Shown here: positions 1 through 6,215 of the stretch, piece after piece
Layout: each line of letters begins with the position of its first letter
Numbering within the stretch: the stretch's first letter is position 1
Assembly: GCA_021789355.1 (NCBI GenBank)
Contig: JAJYJR010000214.1
Span: forward strand, 1 to 9,111
Source: Chloroflexota bacterium
GTDB taxonomy: Bacteria; Chloroflexota; Limnocylindria; Limnocylindrales; CSP1-4
Length of the DNA: 9,111 nt
Direction: 5' to 3'
Translations under genes and position numbers: made by a program
Notes under the pieces: model-generated
Database searches by the model: none
Seen by the model: only the letters and a program-made list of their open reading frames with translations
What the model was told of the DNA's origin: nothing

Positions 1-605
1 CAGGTCACGATCGTGTCGGGCGCGATGCCCCCGTCCACCTCCAGCCAGATCGGGCGGCCGGTCGCCTCGATCGCCGCCCGGGCGAGCCGCAGCTTGGGCT
101 CCATGCTGGCAAGGTATGCCTGCCCGCCGAAGCCGGGGTTCACCGTCATGACCAGGACGAGGTCCACCAGGTCGAGCACGTTGACCACGGCCTCGACCGG
201 CGTCGCGGGGTTGACGGCCACGCCGGCCCGGCCCCCCGACTCCGCCACGTGCATCAGGCTGCGGTGGAGGTTGTGGGTCGACTCGGCATGGACGATCACG
301 CGCTCGCAGCCGGCCTGCACGCAGCGGGCGATCAGCACGTCCGGGTTGGCGACCATCAGCTGCGCCTCGAACGGCAGCGACGTATGGTGCCGGGCCGCGG
401 CGATCACGTCCGGGCCGAACGTGAGGTTCGGCACGAAGCACGCGTCCATCACGTCCCACTGGATCCAGTCGACGCCGGCGGCCTCGAGCGTGGCCACCTC
501 CTCGCCGAGCCGTGACAGGTCGGCCGGCAGGACCGAGGCCACGATACGGGGCCCGGGGGCCGCCGCACCGGGAGAGGACGTACGCCGCTCGTCGGGCTCC
601 GGCAT
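1..605 (-). CDS. rpe: Ribulose-phosphate 3-epimerase-like protein, 3' end cut by window edge
   Basis: Family role: interconverts D-ribulose 5-phosphate and D-xylulose 5-phosphate in the cytoplasmic pentose phosphate pathway, using a TIM barrel and a divalent metal. The 201 visible residues follow the family from end to end: SVLPADL (24-30) on strand 1, WDVMD and FVPNLTFG (50-64), QLMV (82-85), NPATP (132-136), MTVNPGFGGQ (153-162) and EVDGGI (189-194). The C-terminal phosphate-binding end lies outside the window. The ATG at 605 is preceded by GGAGGA with 6 bases of spacing, and about 19 extra N-terminal residues come before the barrel. Oddity: the two histidines that normally bind the metal, in the IHxDVMD and HLMV motifs, are Gln49 and Gln82, while the acidic ligands Asp51 and Asp191 remain. 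The usual MDGHFVPN His is Cys56. The fold assignment is secure, but standard epimerase activity is not. It follows an LLM oxidoreductase gene across a 59-base gap holding a strong hairpin. Confidence 0.9.
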   Translation of the reverse strand, partial: MPEPDERRTSSPGAAAPGPRIVASVLPADLSRLGEEVATLEAAGVDWIQWDVMDACFVPNLTFGPDVIAAARHHTSLPFEAQLMVANPDVLIARCVQAGCERVIVHAESTHNLHRSLMHVAESGGRAGVAVNPATPVEAVVNVLDLVDLVLVMTVNPGFGGQAYLASMEPKLRLARAAIEATGRPIWLEVDGGIAPDTIVT

Positions 606-623
606 GTGCGCTCCTCCCTGGCT

Positions 624-651
624 GGCGCGCGGGACGGTCGGTCCGCGCGCC
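624..651 (-). repeat. GC-rich hairpin between LLM oxidoreductase and rpe-like gene
   Basis: GGCGCGCGG (624-632) is perfectly complementary to CCGCGCGCC (643-651). Two further pairs (634/642 and 635/641) can form inside it past a one-base bulge. It starts 13 bases after the LLM stop and ends a few bases before the rpe-like Shine-Dalgarno. No T-run follows on either strand, so a classical intrinsic terminator is not supported. An attenuating, processing or mRNA-stabilising structure between two cotranscribed genes is possible. In DNA this GC-rich, chance cannot be excluded. Confidence 0.4.
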
Positions 652-664
652 GACAAGGGTACGG

Positions 665-1567
665 CTACTGCCCCATCGCGTGCACCTGGGGCACCACGCC
701 GCGCCCCAGCAGCTCCAGGAGCCCCGGCTCGGACACGTTCCGGAGCGAGAAGATCGCGTGCTGCGAGCCGGCCTCGTGCCAGGCGCCGATCCGGTCGACC
801 ATCTCGGACGGGGAGACGGTCTCACCGCCGCCGTCCCGGCTCACGTGGAAGCCGTTGAGGTTGGACCGTTCGATCTCGTCGAAGGGCCGGCCCACCTCCT
901 CGCAGCGCTCGCGGAGCACGGCGTACTTGTGCCGCAGGTTGTCGGCCCCGCCGAAGATGTTGGCCGCGTCCGCATACCGCGCGACCAGCCGGAGCGTCTT
1001 CTGCTCCCCGCCACCGCCGATCATGATCGGCGGGTGCGGCTTGTGGATGGCCTGCGGGCTGTTCAGCATCTGCTCCAGGTGGTAGTGGCGGCCGTGGAAC
1101 GGTTCCTCCGTGCCGCGGTCGCCGGACCACATCGCGTGGACGATCTGCAGGGTCTCCTCGAGCATCTCGAAGCGCTGGCCCAGCGGCGGGAAGGGGAAGC
1201 CGAGCGCCTTCGATTCCTGCTCGTTCCACGCCGCGCCGATCCCGAGCCATGCGCGACCTCCGGACAGGACGTCCAGGGTCGTGGCCAGCTTGGCCCAGAG
1301 CCCGGCCTGCCGGTAATGGATGCCGCCCACCATCAGGCCGAGGGTGGCGCGCTTCGTCAGCGCCGCGGCGTAGGCGAGCGCGGACCAGCCCTCGAGCATC
1401 GGCTCCTCCGCCTGCCCCACGTTCGGGATCTGGAAGAAATGGTCCATCACCCAGATCGAGTCGAAGCCGGCCTCGTCGGCGGCGCGGACGACGCGCGTGA
1501 AGGTGGGGCCGATCTCGGCGTCACCGCCCGGCCAGGTGAACCTGGGGATCTGCAGTCCGATCTTCAT
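665..1567 (-). CDS. LLM-class (luciferase-like) F420-dependent oxidoreductase
   Basis: A complete 300-residue protein of the luciferase-like monooxygenase TIM-barrel family. These cytoplasmic enzymes use F420 or FMN for hydride transfer. The N-terminal strand MKIGLQIP, then AADEAGFDSIWVMDHF (29-44), LGLMVGGIHYR (77-86), LSGGRAWLGIGAAW (101-114) and the later PPIMIGGGG and YADAANIFGG stretches give a full-length domain. The LGIGAAWNEQE segment resembles a group usually annotated as F420-dependent; the substrate cannot be read from sequence. The ATG at 1567 was chosen because strand 1 begins there. The reading frame stays open to 1885, but that extension overlaps cofE and has no family similarity. 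No Shine-Dalgarno is visible. A TACCCT hexamer lies 7 bases upstream, so a leaderless transcript or coupling to cofE translation is possible. It is the last LLM gene of the F420 block. Confidence 0.92.
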   Translation of the reverse strand: MKIGLQIPRFTWPGGDAEIGPTFTRVVRAADEAGFDSIWVMDHFFQIPNVGQAEEPMLEGWSALAYAAALTKRATLGLMVGGIHYRQAGLWAKLATTLDVLSGGRAWLGIGAAWNEQESKALGFPFPPLGQRFEMLEETLQIVHAMWSGDRGTEEPFHGRHYHLEQMLNSPQAIHKPHPPIMIGGGGEQKTLRLVARYADAANIFGGADNLRHKYAVLRERCEEVGRPFDEIERSNLNGFHVSRDGGGETVSPSEMVDRIGAWHEAGSQHAIFSLRNVSEPGLLELLGRGVVPQVHAMGQ

Positions 1568-1641
1568 GGCCGGCAGGGTACCGCGGATGCCGGACTCGGT
1601 CCCTCGCCTGCATCGGCGGCGCGGGCGCACGGACCCGTCAT
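1564..1641 (-). other. Candidate 25-codon bridging mini-ORF between cofE and LLM gene
   Basis: An ATG overlaps the cofE stop as ATGA (1638-1641). It opens a frame of 25 sense codons whose TGA overlaps the start of the downstream LLM gene as ATGA (1564-1567). It would link the two genes by continuous translation across an otherwise untranslated 70-base gap. The predicted peptide (starting MTGPCARAADAG) is Ala/Gly/Pro-rich, with no recognisable domain. Such short open frames are common by chance at this GC content, and no independent ribosome-binding site is seen. Confidence 0.15.
1575..1580 (-). promoter_or_regulatory. Possible -10 element for a leaderless LLM transcript
   Basis: On the minus strand the hexamer is TACCCT, fitting TANNNT. 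It ends 7 bases before the ATG at 1567, the distance expected if transcription starts at the start codon. The gene lacks a Shine-Dalgarno, which agrees with this. Only a weak GGGACC lies near the -35 position. A single hexamer of this degeneracy is weak evidence. Confidence 0.2.
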
Positions 1642-2528
1642 GTGAACAGGTCGAACGACTCCGGCATGACGACGTCACGGACGATGGATCCGTCGCCCGC
1701 CGGGAGGGGGGCGCCTCGGACCAGCACGATGGGCCGGCGCGACGTCTTCCCCGAGGCCAGCTCGGCCGCCGCGCAGATCTCGTCGGCGACGGCCACGACC
1801 GTCGCGTGCATCTCGCGGCCGCCGGTGTCCTCCAGGCCGCGGTAGTCGGCCAGCGGCGCGAAGCCGGAGACGCCCAGCGCGACATCCGTGATGCCCCAGC
1901 GCCAGGGGCGGCCGAACGAGTCGGCCACGATCACGGCCAGGTCGATCCCCAGCAGGGCGGCCAGCCCGGCCCGGATGCCGGCCGCCGAGGCGTCGGGGTC
2001 GACCGGGAGCAGCGTGACCAGGTCAGGCGCGTCCGTGTTGGAGGCGTCCACCCCGGCGTTCGCGCAGACGAAGCCGTGCCGCGTACGAGAGACGATCACG
2101 CCGCGGTCCATGCGGACCACCCGCGCCGACTCGCGCAGCACCACCTCGACCTGGCGCGGGTCCCGACTCCAGCGCTCCGCGAACGCGACGGCCTCGGGCC
2201 GGGGCGTCACGGTGCGCAGGTCGACCACCCGGCCCTCCGCCTTCGAGACGACTTTCTGGGTCACCACCAGCACGTCCCCCGCACGGGGCGCCAGGTCCGG
2301 GTCCTGCGCGACCCCCGCACGGAAGGCATCCGCGATCAGCGCCGCCAGGTCGTCGCCGGCCCGGACATCCGGGAGCGGCGGAAGCGGGATCGCCAGGAGC
2401 CGGCCCGTGACCTCGCCCGGCGTGGCGCCGGGGGGCGGGCCTCCGGCGCCGGGAGCCGGGGGTGTCGCGCCGCCTCCCAGGTCCGGCGCCCCCGTTTGCG
2501 GCCGCCCGGCCGCGGACGGACCGGTCAC
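1638..2528 (-). CDS. cofE: Coenzyme F420-0:L-glutamate ligase (CofE), single-domain
   Basis: Catalyses GTP-dependent addition of L-glutamate to F420-0 (and further residues) in the last step of F420 synthesis. The 296-residue protein carries the family motifs: RAGDDLAALI (56-65), QKVVSKAEGRVV (91-102), RTRHGFVCANAGVDASN (148-164), LLPVDPDASA (173-182) and DSFGRPWRWGITDVALG (203-219). The middle of the last motif reads RPWRWG where RPWREG is more common. No C-terminal nitroreductase-like domain follows, unlike mycobacterial FbiB. The GTG at 2528 overlaps the cofC stop (GTGA, 2525-2528), which supports translational coupling. This start gives about 42 residues of Gly/Pro/Ala-rich leader before the domain, and no conventional ATG, GTG or TTG start lies between. 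The frame is open further upstream, but that region is cofC. Directly downstream lies an LLM oxidoreductase gene. Confidence 0.95.
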   Translation of the reverse strand: MTGPSAAGRPQTGAPDLGGGATPPAPGAGGPPPGATPGEVTGRLLAIPLPPLPDVRAGDDLAALIADAFRAGVAQDPDLAPRAGDVLVVTQKVVSKAEGRVVDLRTVTPRPEAVAFAERWSRDPRQVEVVLRESARVVRMDRGVIVSRTRHGFVCANAGVDASNTDAPDLVTLLPVDPDASAAGIRAGLAALLGIDLAVIVADSFGRPWRWGITDVALGVSGFAPLADYRGLEDTGGREMHATVVAVADEICAAAELASGKTSRRPIVLVRGAPLPAGDGSIVRDVVMPESFDLFT

Positions 2529-3238
2529 GGTGCCGACCACGCGCCCGCCAGGCCACTTGCCGCGCCGATGGCCTGCAGATCGGCGAGGCGCGCAGGATCG
2601 AGGCGCTCGACGTCGGCGGGCGTGTCGAGATCGAAGCCGAGGACCGGATCCTCCACCAGCTGCACGCTCGCGTTCGCGGCGCGCGCAGCCTCCAGGTGCG
2701 CACGCAGGCTCTCGGTACCGAACGCCGGCTCGATGGCGTCCGGAGGGGAGAGCAGGAGCGCGTTGGTGCCGCTCCGGGCGTCGGCCGGGACGACGGCCAC
2801 GAGCGGTGCGCCGCCACCCGCCGCGAGGGCGGCATCCGCCGCTTCCCGGAGGCGCTCGAGCGCCTCGCCCTCGAGGAGCGGGAGGTCCCCGGGCAGCACG
2901 AGCAGCGCCGTGGCGCCGCCGGCCATCACGTCGTCGCGTCCGAGCCGGATCCCGTCGTTGAGGTCGCCGGCACGCTGGCGAAGCGTCCGGGCCCCCGCCG
3001 CGGCTGCGATCGACAGCAGCGCCCGGTCCGGGCTCACCACCAGGACCTCCGCGGCTCCGCCCCACGCCAGCAGCGTCCCGAGGACGTGGCGCAGCATGCC
3101 GACGATCAGTTCCTCGCGCTCCTCGGCGTCCAGCGCGGCCCCCAGGCGCGTCTTGCCGCCCTCCAGGGTTCGCAGCGGCACGACGACGTGGAGTCGCGAC
3201 AGGTCCGCTCGCCGCGCGTCGCCCATGCCGGCGTCCAC
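2525..3238 (-). CDS. cofC: Phospholactate/phosphoenolpyruvate guanylyltransferase (CofC/FbiD)
   Basis: Makes the GMP-activated three-carbon donor (from 2-phospho-L-lactate in archaea, phosphoenolpyruvate in mycobacteria) that CofD adds to FO. The 237 residues show a nucleotidyltransferase fold: HVVVPLRTLEGGKTRL (17-32) with the nucleotide-binding K-x-R, VLVVSPD (65-71), GDLNDGIRLG (91-100), ALLVLPGDLPLL (111-122), the family-specific SGTNALLLSPPD (156-167) and GFDLDTPADV (201-210). PGDLP replaces the commoner PADLP. The GTG at 3238 starts 4 bases after the stop of the preceding LLM gene. An ATG four codons later (3226) is an equally plausible start, and neither has a strong Shine-Dalgarno. 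It is translationally coupled to cofE. Sequence alone does not separate phospholactate from phosphoenolpyruvate as substrate. Confidence 0.94.
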   Translation of the reverse strand: MDAGMGDARRADLSRLHVVVPLRTLEGGKTRLGAALDAEEREELIVGMLRHVLGTLLAWGGAAEVLVVSPDRALLSIAAAAGARTLRQRAGDLNDGIRLGRDDVMAGGATALLVLPGDLPLLEGEALERLREAADAALAAGGGAPLVAVVPADARSGTNALLLSPPDAIEPAFGTESLRAHLEAARAANASVQLVEDPVLGFDLDTPADVERLDPARLADLQAIGAASGLAGAWSAP

Positions 3239-3242
3239 GCGC

Positions 3243-4106
3243 TCAGCCGAGCACCGCGTCCGCGAGCCGGTCGACCTGGTCCGGCTCGGGCAGCGTCGGA
3301 AACGCGATCACCTCGTCGACGCCCATGTCCCCGTATCCGCGCACCATGGCACGTACGGCGTCCGAGGTCCTCGGCAGCCCCGCCACCAGGGCCGGCCCCC
3401 GCTGCGGCCCGTAGTAGTCGACCACGAAGTCGGCGGCCCGGGGGTCGTCGGGATCGTCGCCGGCGGCGAAGTAGGTGAGCACCGAGATCCAGGGCTCGCC
3501 GTCCCGGCCCGCGTCGTGCCAGGCGGTCCGGACCCGCTCGATCAGCCCCGGCAGTGCGCCGCCCGCGCTGCTGCTGGCCGTCCAGCCCGCTCCCCAGCGC
3601 ACCGTGCGCCGGATCGACGCGTCGGACGTTCCGCCGAAGAGGAGCCGGGGGCGTCCGCCCCCGCCGATCACTGGCGCGCTGGTCCGTGTCGTCCCCGGAG
3701 GGGGATCGCCGCGCCACACGCGGTCCATCGCCTCCAGCGCCAGGTCCCAGTCCCGTCCGCGAGAATGGAAGTCGCGGCCCACCACCGCGAAGTCGTCGGG
3801 ACGTGCGCCGACTCCGAGCCCCAGCGTGAAGCGGCCACCGGAAAGGTGGGCCAGGCTTGCCGCCTGCTTCGCGAGCAGCACCGGGTCGCGCGTCGGCCCG
3901 AGCAGCACGTCGGTCATCAGGCCGATCGTGCGGGTCGCCCCGGCGGCGGCCGCCAGCGCGGTGAGCGGTTCGTAGTTGGGGTACGCGATCCGGTCGATCA
4001 CGCCGAGCGTGCCGAAGCCACGCCGCTCGGCCCGCCGCGCCCACTCGAGGACGACGTCGCCCGGCACCCCGGGGATGACCGTCGGCAGCCCGATCCCGAT
4101 GCGCAT
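3243..4106 (-). CDS. LLM-class oxidoreductase embedded in the F420 biosynthesis block
   Basis: A 287-residue luciferase-like TIM-barrel protein, probably using F420 or FMN. Visible features: MRIGIGLPT (1-9), WARRAERRGFGTLGVIDRI (22-40), RTIGLMTDVLLGPTRDP (59-75), HLSGGRFTLGLGVGARPDDF (87-106), a PVIGGGGRPRLLFGG stretch and a C-terminal GDMGVDEVIAFP strand. The ATG at 4106 begins one base after the cofD stop, and GGAGAG inside the cofD end lies 5 bases upstream, a good Shine-Dalgarno that fixes the start. At its other end it is 4 bases from cofC. This tight insertion between two F420 biosynthesis genes points to co-expression with the cofactor pathway. No known biosynthetic step is assigned to it, so a user of F420 is more likely than a maker. 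The substrate is unknown. Confidence 0.92.
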   Translation of the reverse strand: MRIGIGLPTVIPGVPGDVVLEWARRAERRGFGTLGVIDRIAYPNYEPLTALAAAAGATRTIGLMTDVLLGPTRDPVLLAKQAASLAHLSGGRFTLGLGVGARPDDFAVVGRDFHSRGRDWDLALEAMDRVWRGDPPPGTTRTSAPVIGGGGRPRLLFGGTSDASIRRTVRWGAGWTASSSAGGALPGLIERVRTAWHDAGRDGEPWISVLTYFAAGDDPDDPRAADFVVDYYGPQRGPALVAGLPRTSDAVRAMVRGYGDMGVDEVIAFPTLPEPDQVDRLADAVLG

Positions 4107-4107
4107 C

Positions 4108-5073
4108 TCAGCTCTCCAGCTCGGTGTCCGGACCGCGCCGAAGCTCGGCGGCGAACCCCAGCACCTCGCCGGCCAACCGTGCCCGGTCCGCATCGTCCTG
4201 CATGACGGCCGAGGTCGCCAGCGCGCGGATGCCCAGCGCCTCGATGGAGGCCGCCTGCGCCTCGTCCGCCCGATCGATCAGCAAGCCGTCGAGCAGCCCG
4301 GGGTACCGGTCGGCGTAGTGACGGGCCACCCCGAGTGCGCTGGACTCGCCGCCCAGCGTCTCGAGCATGCGGTCCGCCGGACCCTTCAGGGCGACGCCCG
4401 CCACGATCGGGCTCACACCGACAACGGGGGCCGCCGCGGCGATCAGCGCCGCCGCCATGCCGGGGAGCGACAGGATCGTCCCGATGCTGACGAACGGGTT
4501 GGACGGCGCGATCACGAGCGCCTCCGCAGCGTCCACCGAGGACAGCACGCGCTCCGTCGGCCGGGCGTCCTCGATCCCTTCGAACCGGACTTCCAGCGCG
4601 TCGTCGGCATGCCGGCGCGCCACGAACCACTCCTGGAAGTCGAGCCACCCGCCGGCCGTCCGCACGCGGGTGCGCACGGGCCGGTCGCTCATGGGCAGGA
4701 TCCGGGCCCGGACGCCCAGCGCCTGCGCCAGCTCGCCCGTCACGTCGGTCGGCGTCGCCCCGCCGCGGAGCCGCGTGGTGCGCACGAGGTGCGTGGCCAG
4801 GTCGCGGTCGCCCAGGCGGAACCAGGTCGGCGCCCCGTACCTTCCGAGCATCTCGTGCGCCGACCATGTCTCGTCGCGCAACCCCCAGCCGGTCTCCGGG
4901 TTGGCCAGCCCCGCCAGCGTGTAGAGCACCGTGTCGACGTCGGGCGAGACCACGAGGCCGTGCAGTTCGAGGTCGTCACCGGTGTTGACGATGACGGTCA
5001 AGTCGACGCCGGGGAGCATCGACAGCCCGTGCGCGAGTTTGGCGCCCCCCACGCCGCCCGCCAGCACAGTCAC
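4108..5073 (-). CDS. cofD: 2-phospho-L-lactate transferase (CofD/FbiA)
   Basis: Transfers the phospho-three-carbon unit from the guanylylated donor made by CofC to FO, giving (dehydro)F420-0. The 321 residues match the family length and motifs: LAGGVGGAKLAHGL (4-17), VNTGDDLELHGL (29-40), SPDVDTVLYTLAG (43-55), FRLGDRDLATHLVRT (85-99), LPMSDRPVRT (126-135), IAPSNPFVSIGTIL (188-201), GVSPIVAGVALKGPADRML (219-237) and DGLLIDRAD (262-270). The GTG at 5073 was chosen because it precedes the first beta strand; a second GTG two codons on is possible. The frame stays open far upstream through the neighbouring LLM gene, but that part has no similarity to the family. No clear Shine-Dalgarno is visible. 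It is the first gene of the tightly packed F420 block, after a 146-base non-coding gap that may hold its promoter. Confidence 0.95.
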   Translation of the reverse strand: MTVLAGGVGGAKLAHGLSMLPGVDLTVIVNTGDDLELHGLVVSPDVDTVLYTLAGLANPETGWGLRDETWSAHEMLGRYGAPTWFRLGDRDLATHLVRTTRLRGGATPTDVTGELAQALGVRARILPMSDRPVRTRVRTAGGWLDFQEWFVARRHADDALEVRFEGIEDARPTERVLSSVDAAEALVIAPSNPFVSIGTILSLPGMAAALIAAAAPVVGVSPIVAGVALKGPADRMLETLGGESSALGVARHYADRYPGLLDGLLIDRADEAQAASIEALGIRALATSAVMQDDADRARLAGEVLGFAAELRRGPDTELES

Positions 5074-5219
5074 GCGGGTAGGGGAGTGTGAGGGGTCCCC
5101 GGGAGTGGCCCCGGAGAGGGGTGGCCGGCGGGTCGTGCCGCCCGGGCGGAGCGGAAAGGGCGGCCGACCTCCGGACAGGACCCCTCGCTCTCCAGGGCCC
5201 TCGCCACGTACAGGCTGTC
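5074..5219. other. Non-coding gap before cofD
   Basis: About 146 bases separate the FGD-like gene stop from the cofD start, the largest gap in the window. The minus strand is C-rich and holds GC-rich self-complementary stretches, including 5138-5149 and the imperfect hairpin 5107-5126 (GGCCCC...GGTGGCC). No TTGACA/TATAAT-like pair, TANNNT at leaderless distance from the GTG, T-run terminator or riboswitch was recognised. It is the likeliest place for a transcription-unit boundary, on spacing alone. Confidence 0.5.
5138..5149. repeat. Perfect 12-base palindrome upstream of cofD
   Basis: CCGCCCGGGCGG is fully self-complementary. It lies 65 bases before the cofD start in the only sizeable gap of the F420 region. 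It could be a dimeric regulator site or part of a transcript hairpin. Such palindromes arise by chance at this GC content. Confidence 0.3.
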
Positions 5220-6209
5220 TCATGGCGTCAGCCCGGGCAGCACCTCGCGCCCGAACGCGTCGATCCACTCGCGCTGGTTGCGGCCCACGTTGTGCAGGTA
5301 GATCTTCGTGAAGCCCATGTCGAGGTAGCGCTGGATCTCGCGCCGGTGGGCCTCCAGGTCGTCGGAGATCAGCATCCGTCCCCTGAAGTCGTCGATCCGC
5401 ACGAGCCCGGCGATCGCCTCGAGGACCTGCGGCGTGCGGATGTCCTGCTTGGCGAACTTCATGCCCCCGTTGGGCCACTCCTCCAGCGCGTTGCGCTCGG
5501 CCTCCGACTGCGTCGGTGCCCAGGACAGGTGAAGCTGCAGGATCCGGGGCATCGTGGCGGGGTCCTTCCCCGCCTCCCGCGCCCCCTTGTCGAAGCGCGC
5601 GAAGACGGTGTCGATCTTCTCGTCCGCCGCCCCGACCGTGATGATGCCGTCGCACAGGCGCCCCGTCTTCTCGGCGGTGACGGGCCCCGCGGTCGCCACG
5701 TAGATCGGCGGGGGCGTCTGCGGCATGGTCCAGAGACGCATGGTCTCCATGCGGAAGTGCTCGCCGCGGTGCTTGACGTCCTTGCCGGTGAACAGCTTCT
5801 GGATGATCTCGAGCGCCTCGAACATGCGCGCGATCCGCTCCGCGATCTCGGGCCAGTACGGCGCCACGACGTGCTCGTTGAGCGCCTCGCCGGACCCGAT
5901 CCCCAGCCAGAAGCGACCGGGGTACATGGTCGCCATGGTCGCCGCGGCCTGGGCCACGATCGCCGGGTGCATGCGGAACGATGGACAGGTCACGCCCGGC
6001 CCGATGTCGCCCCGCGTGTGTTCGGCGGCCGCGGTCATGTAGGACCACACGAACGCCGCGTTGCCCTGGCGCGGGATCCACGGCTGGACGTGGTCGGCGG
6101 CCATGATCCCGTCGAACCCCGCGGCCTCGGCGGCGACGGACCAGTCGACCAGGTCCCGGGGCGCGAACTGCTCGAGCATGGCCGCGTAGCCGATGCGTGG
6201 CTGACCCAT
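5220..6209 (-). CDS. FGD-like F420-dependent oxidoreductase (glucose-6-phosphate dehydrogenase family)
   Basis: A 329-residue LLM-fold protein of the branch containing F420-dependent glucose-6-phosphate dehydrogenase (FGD). EQFAPRDLVDWSVAAEAAGFD (13-33), ADHVQPW (38-44), GVTCPSFRMHPAIVAQAAAT (72-91), GRFWLGIGSGEALNE (98-112), PPPIYVATAGP (166-176) and DGIITVGA (187-194) follow FGD closely. His40, Trp44 and Glu108 match the FGD catalytic trio as I recall it (His40, Trp44, Glu109). The phosphate-binding Lys expected in the FGD TSGK segment is Ala194 here, and the second phosphate Lys also seems absent, so glucose 6-phosphate is not assured. F420-dependent alcohol or hydroxyacyl oxidoreduction by a paralogue is an alternative. 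The ATG at 6209 has GGAGGAG 9 bases upstream, with the stop of the split-barrel gene in between. The two genes are 6 bases apart and probably cotranscribed. Confidence 0.93.
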   Translation of the reverse strand: MGQPRIGYAAMLEQFAPRDLVDWSVAAEAAGFDGIMAADHVQPWIPRQGNAAFVWSYMTAAAEHTRGDIGPGVTCPSFRMHPAIVAQAAATMATMYPGRFWLGIGSGEALNEHVVAPYWPEIAERIARMFEALEIIQKLFTGKDVKHRGEHFRMETMRLWTMPQTPPPIYVATAGPVTAEKTGRLCDGIITVGAADEKIDTVFARFDKGAREAGKDPATMPRILQLHLSWAPTQSEAERNALEEWPNGGMKFAKQDIRTPQVLEAIAGLVRIDDFRGRMLISDDLEAHRREIQRYLDMGFTKIYLHNVGRNQREWIDAFGREVLPGLTP

Positions 6210-6215
6210 CTCCGA

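Noticed and set aside
1568..1885. N-terminal extension of the LLM oxidoreductase to 406 residues
   Set aside because: It overlaps the conserved C-terminal half of cofE in another frame and has no family similarity. The barrel's first strand begins at the ATG at 1567.
1497..4205. A 902-codon open frame on the plus strand
   Set aside because: It lies antisense to cofE, cofC and an LLM gene, all with clear family motifs. Its translation is Arg/Pro/Ala-rich with no recognisable domain. Long antisense open frames are expected in GC-rich coding DNA.
5220..6209. Confident naming as glucose-6-phosphate dehydrogenase (fgd)
   Set aside because: The catalytic residues fit, but the expected phosphate-binding lysine is absent, so only the family is given.
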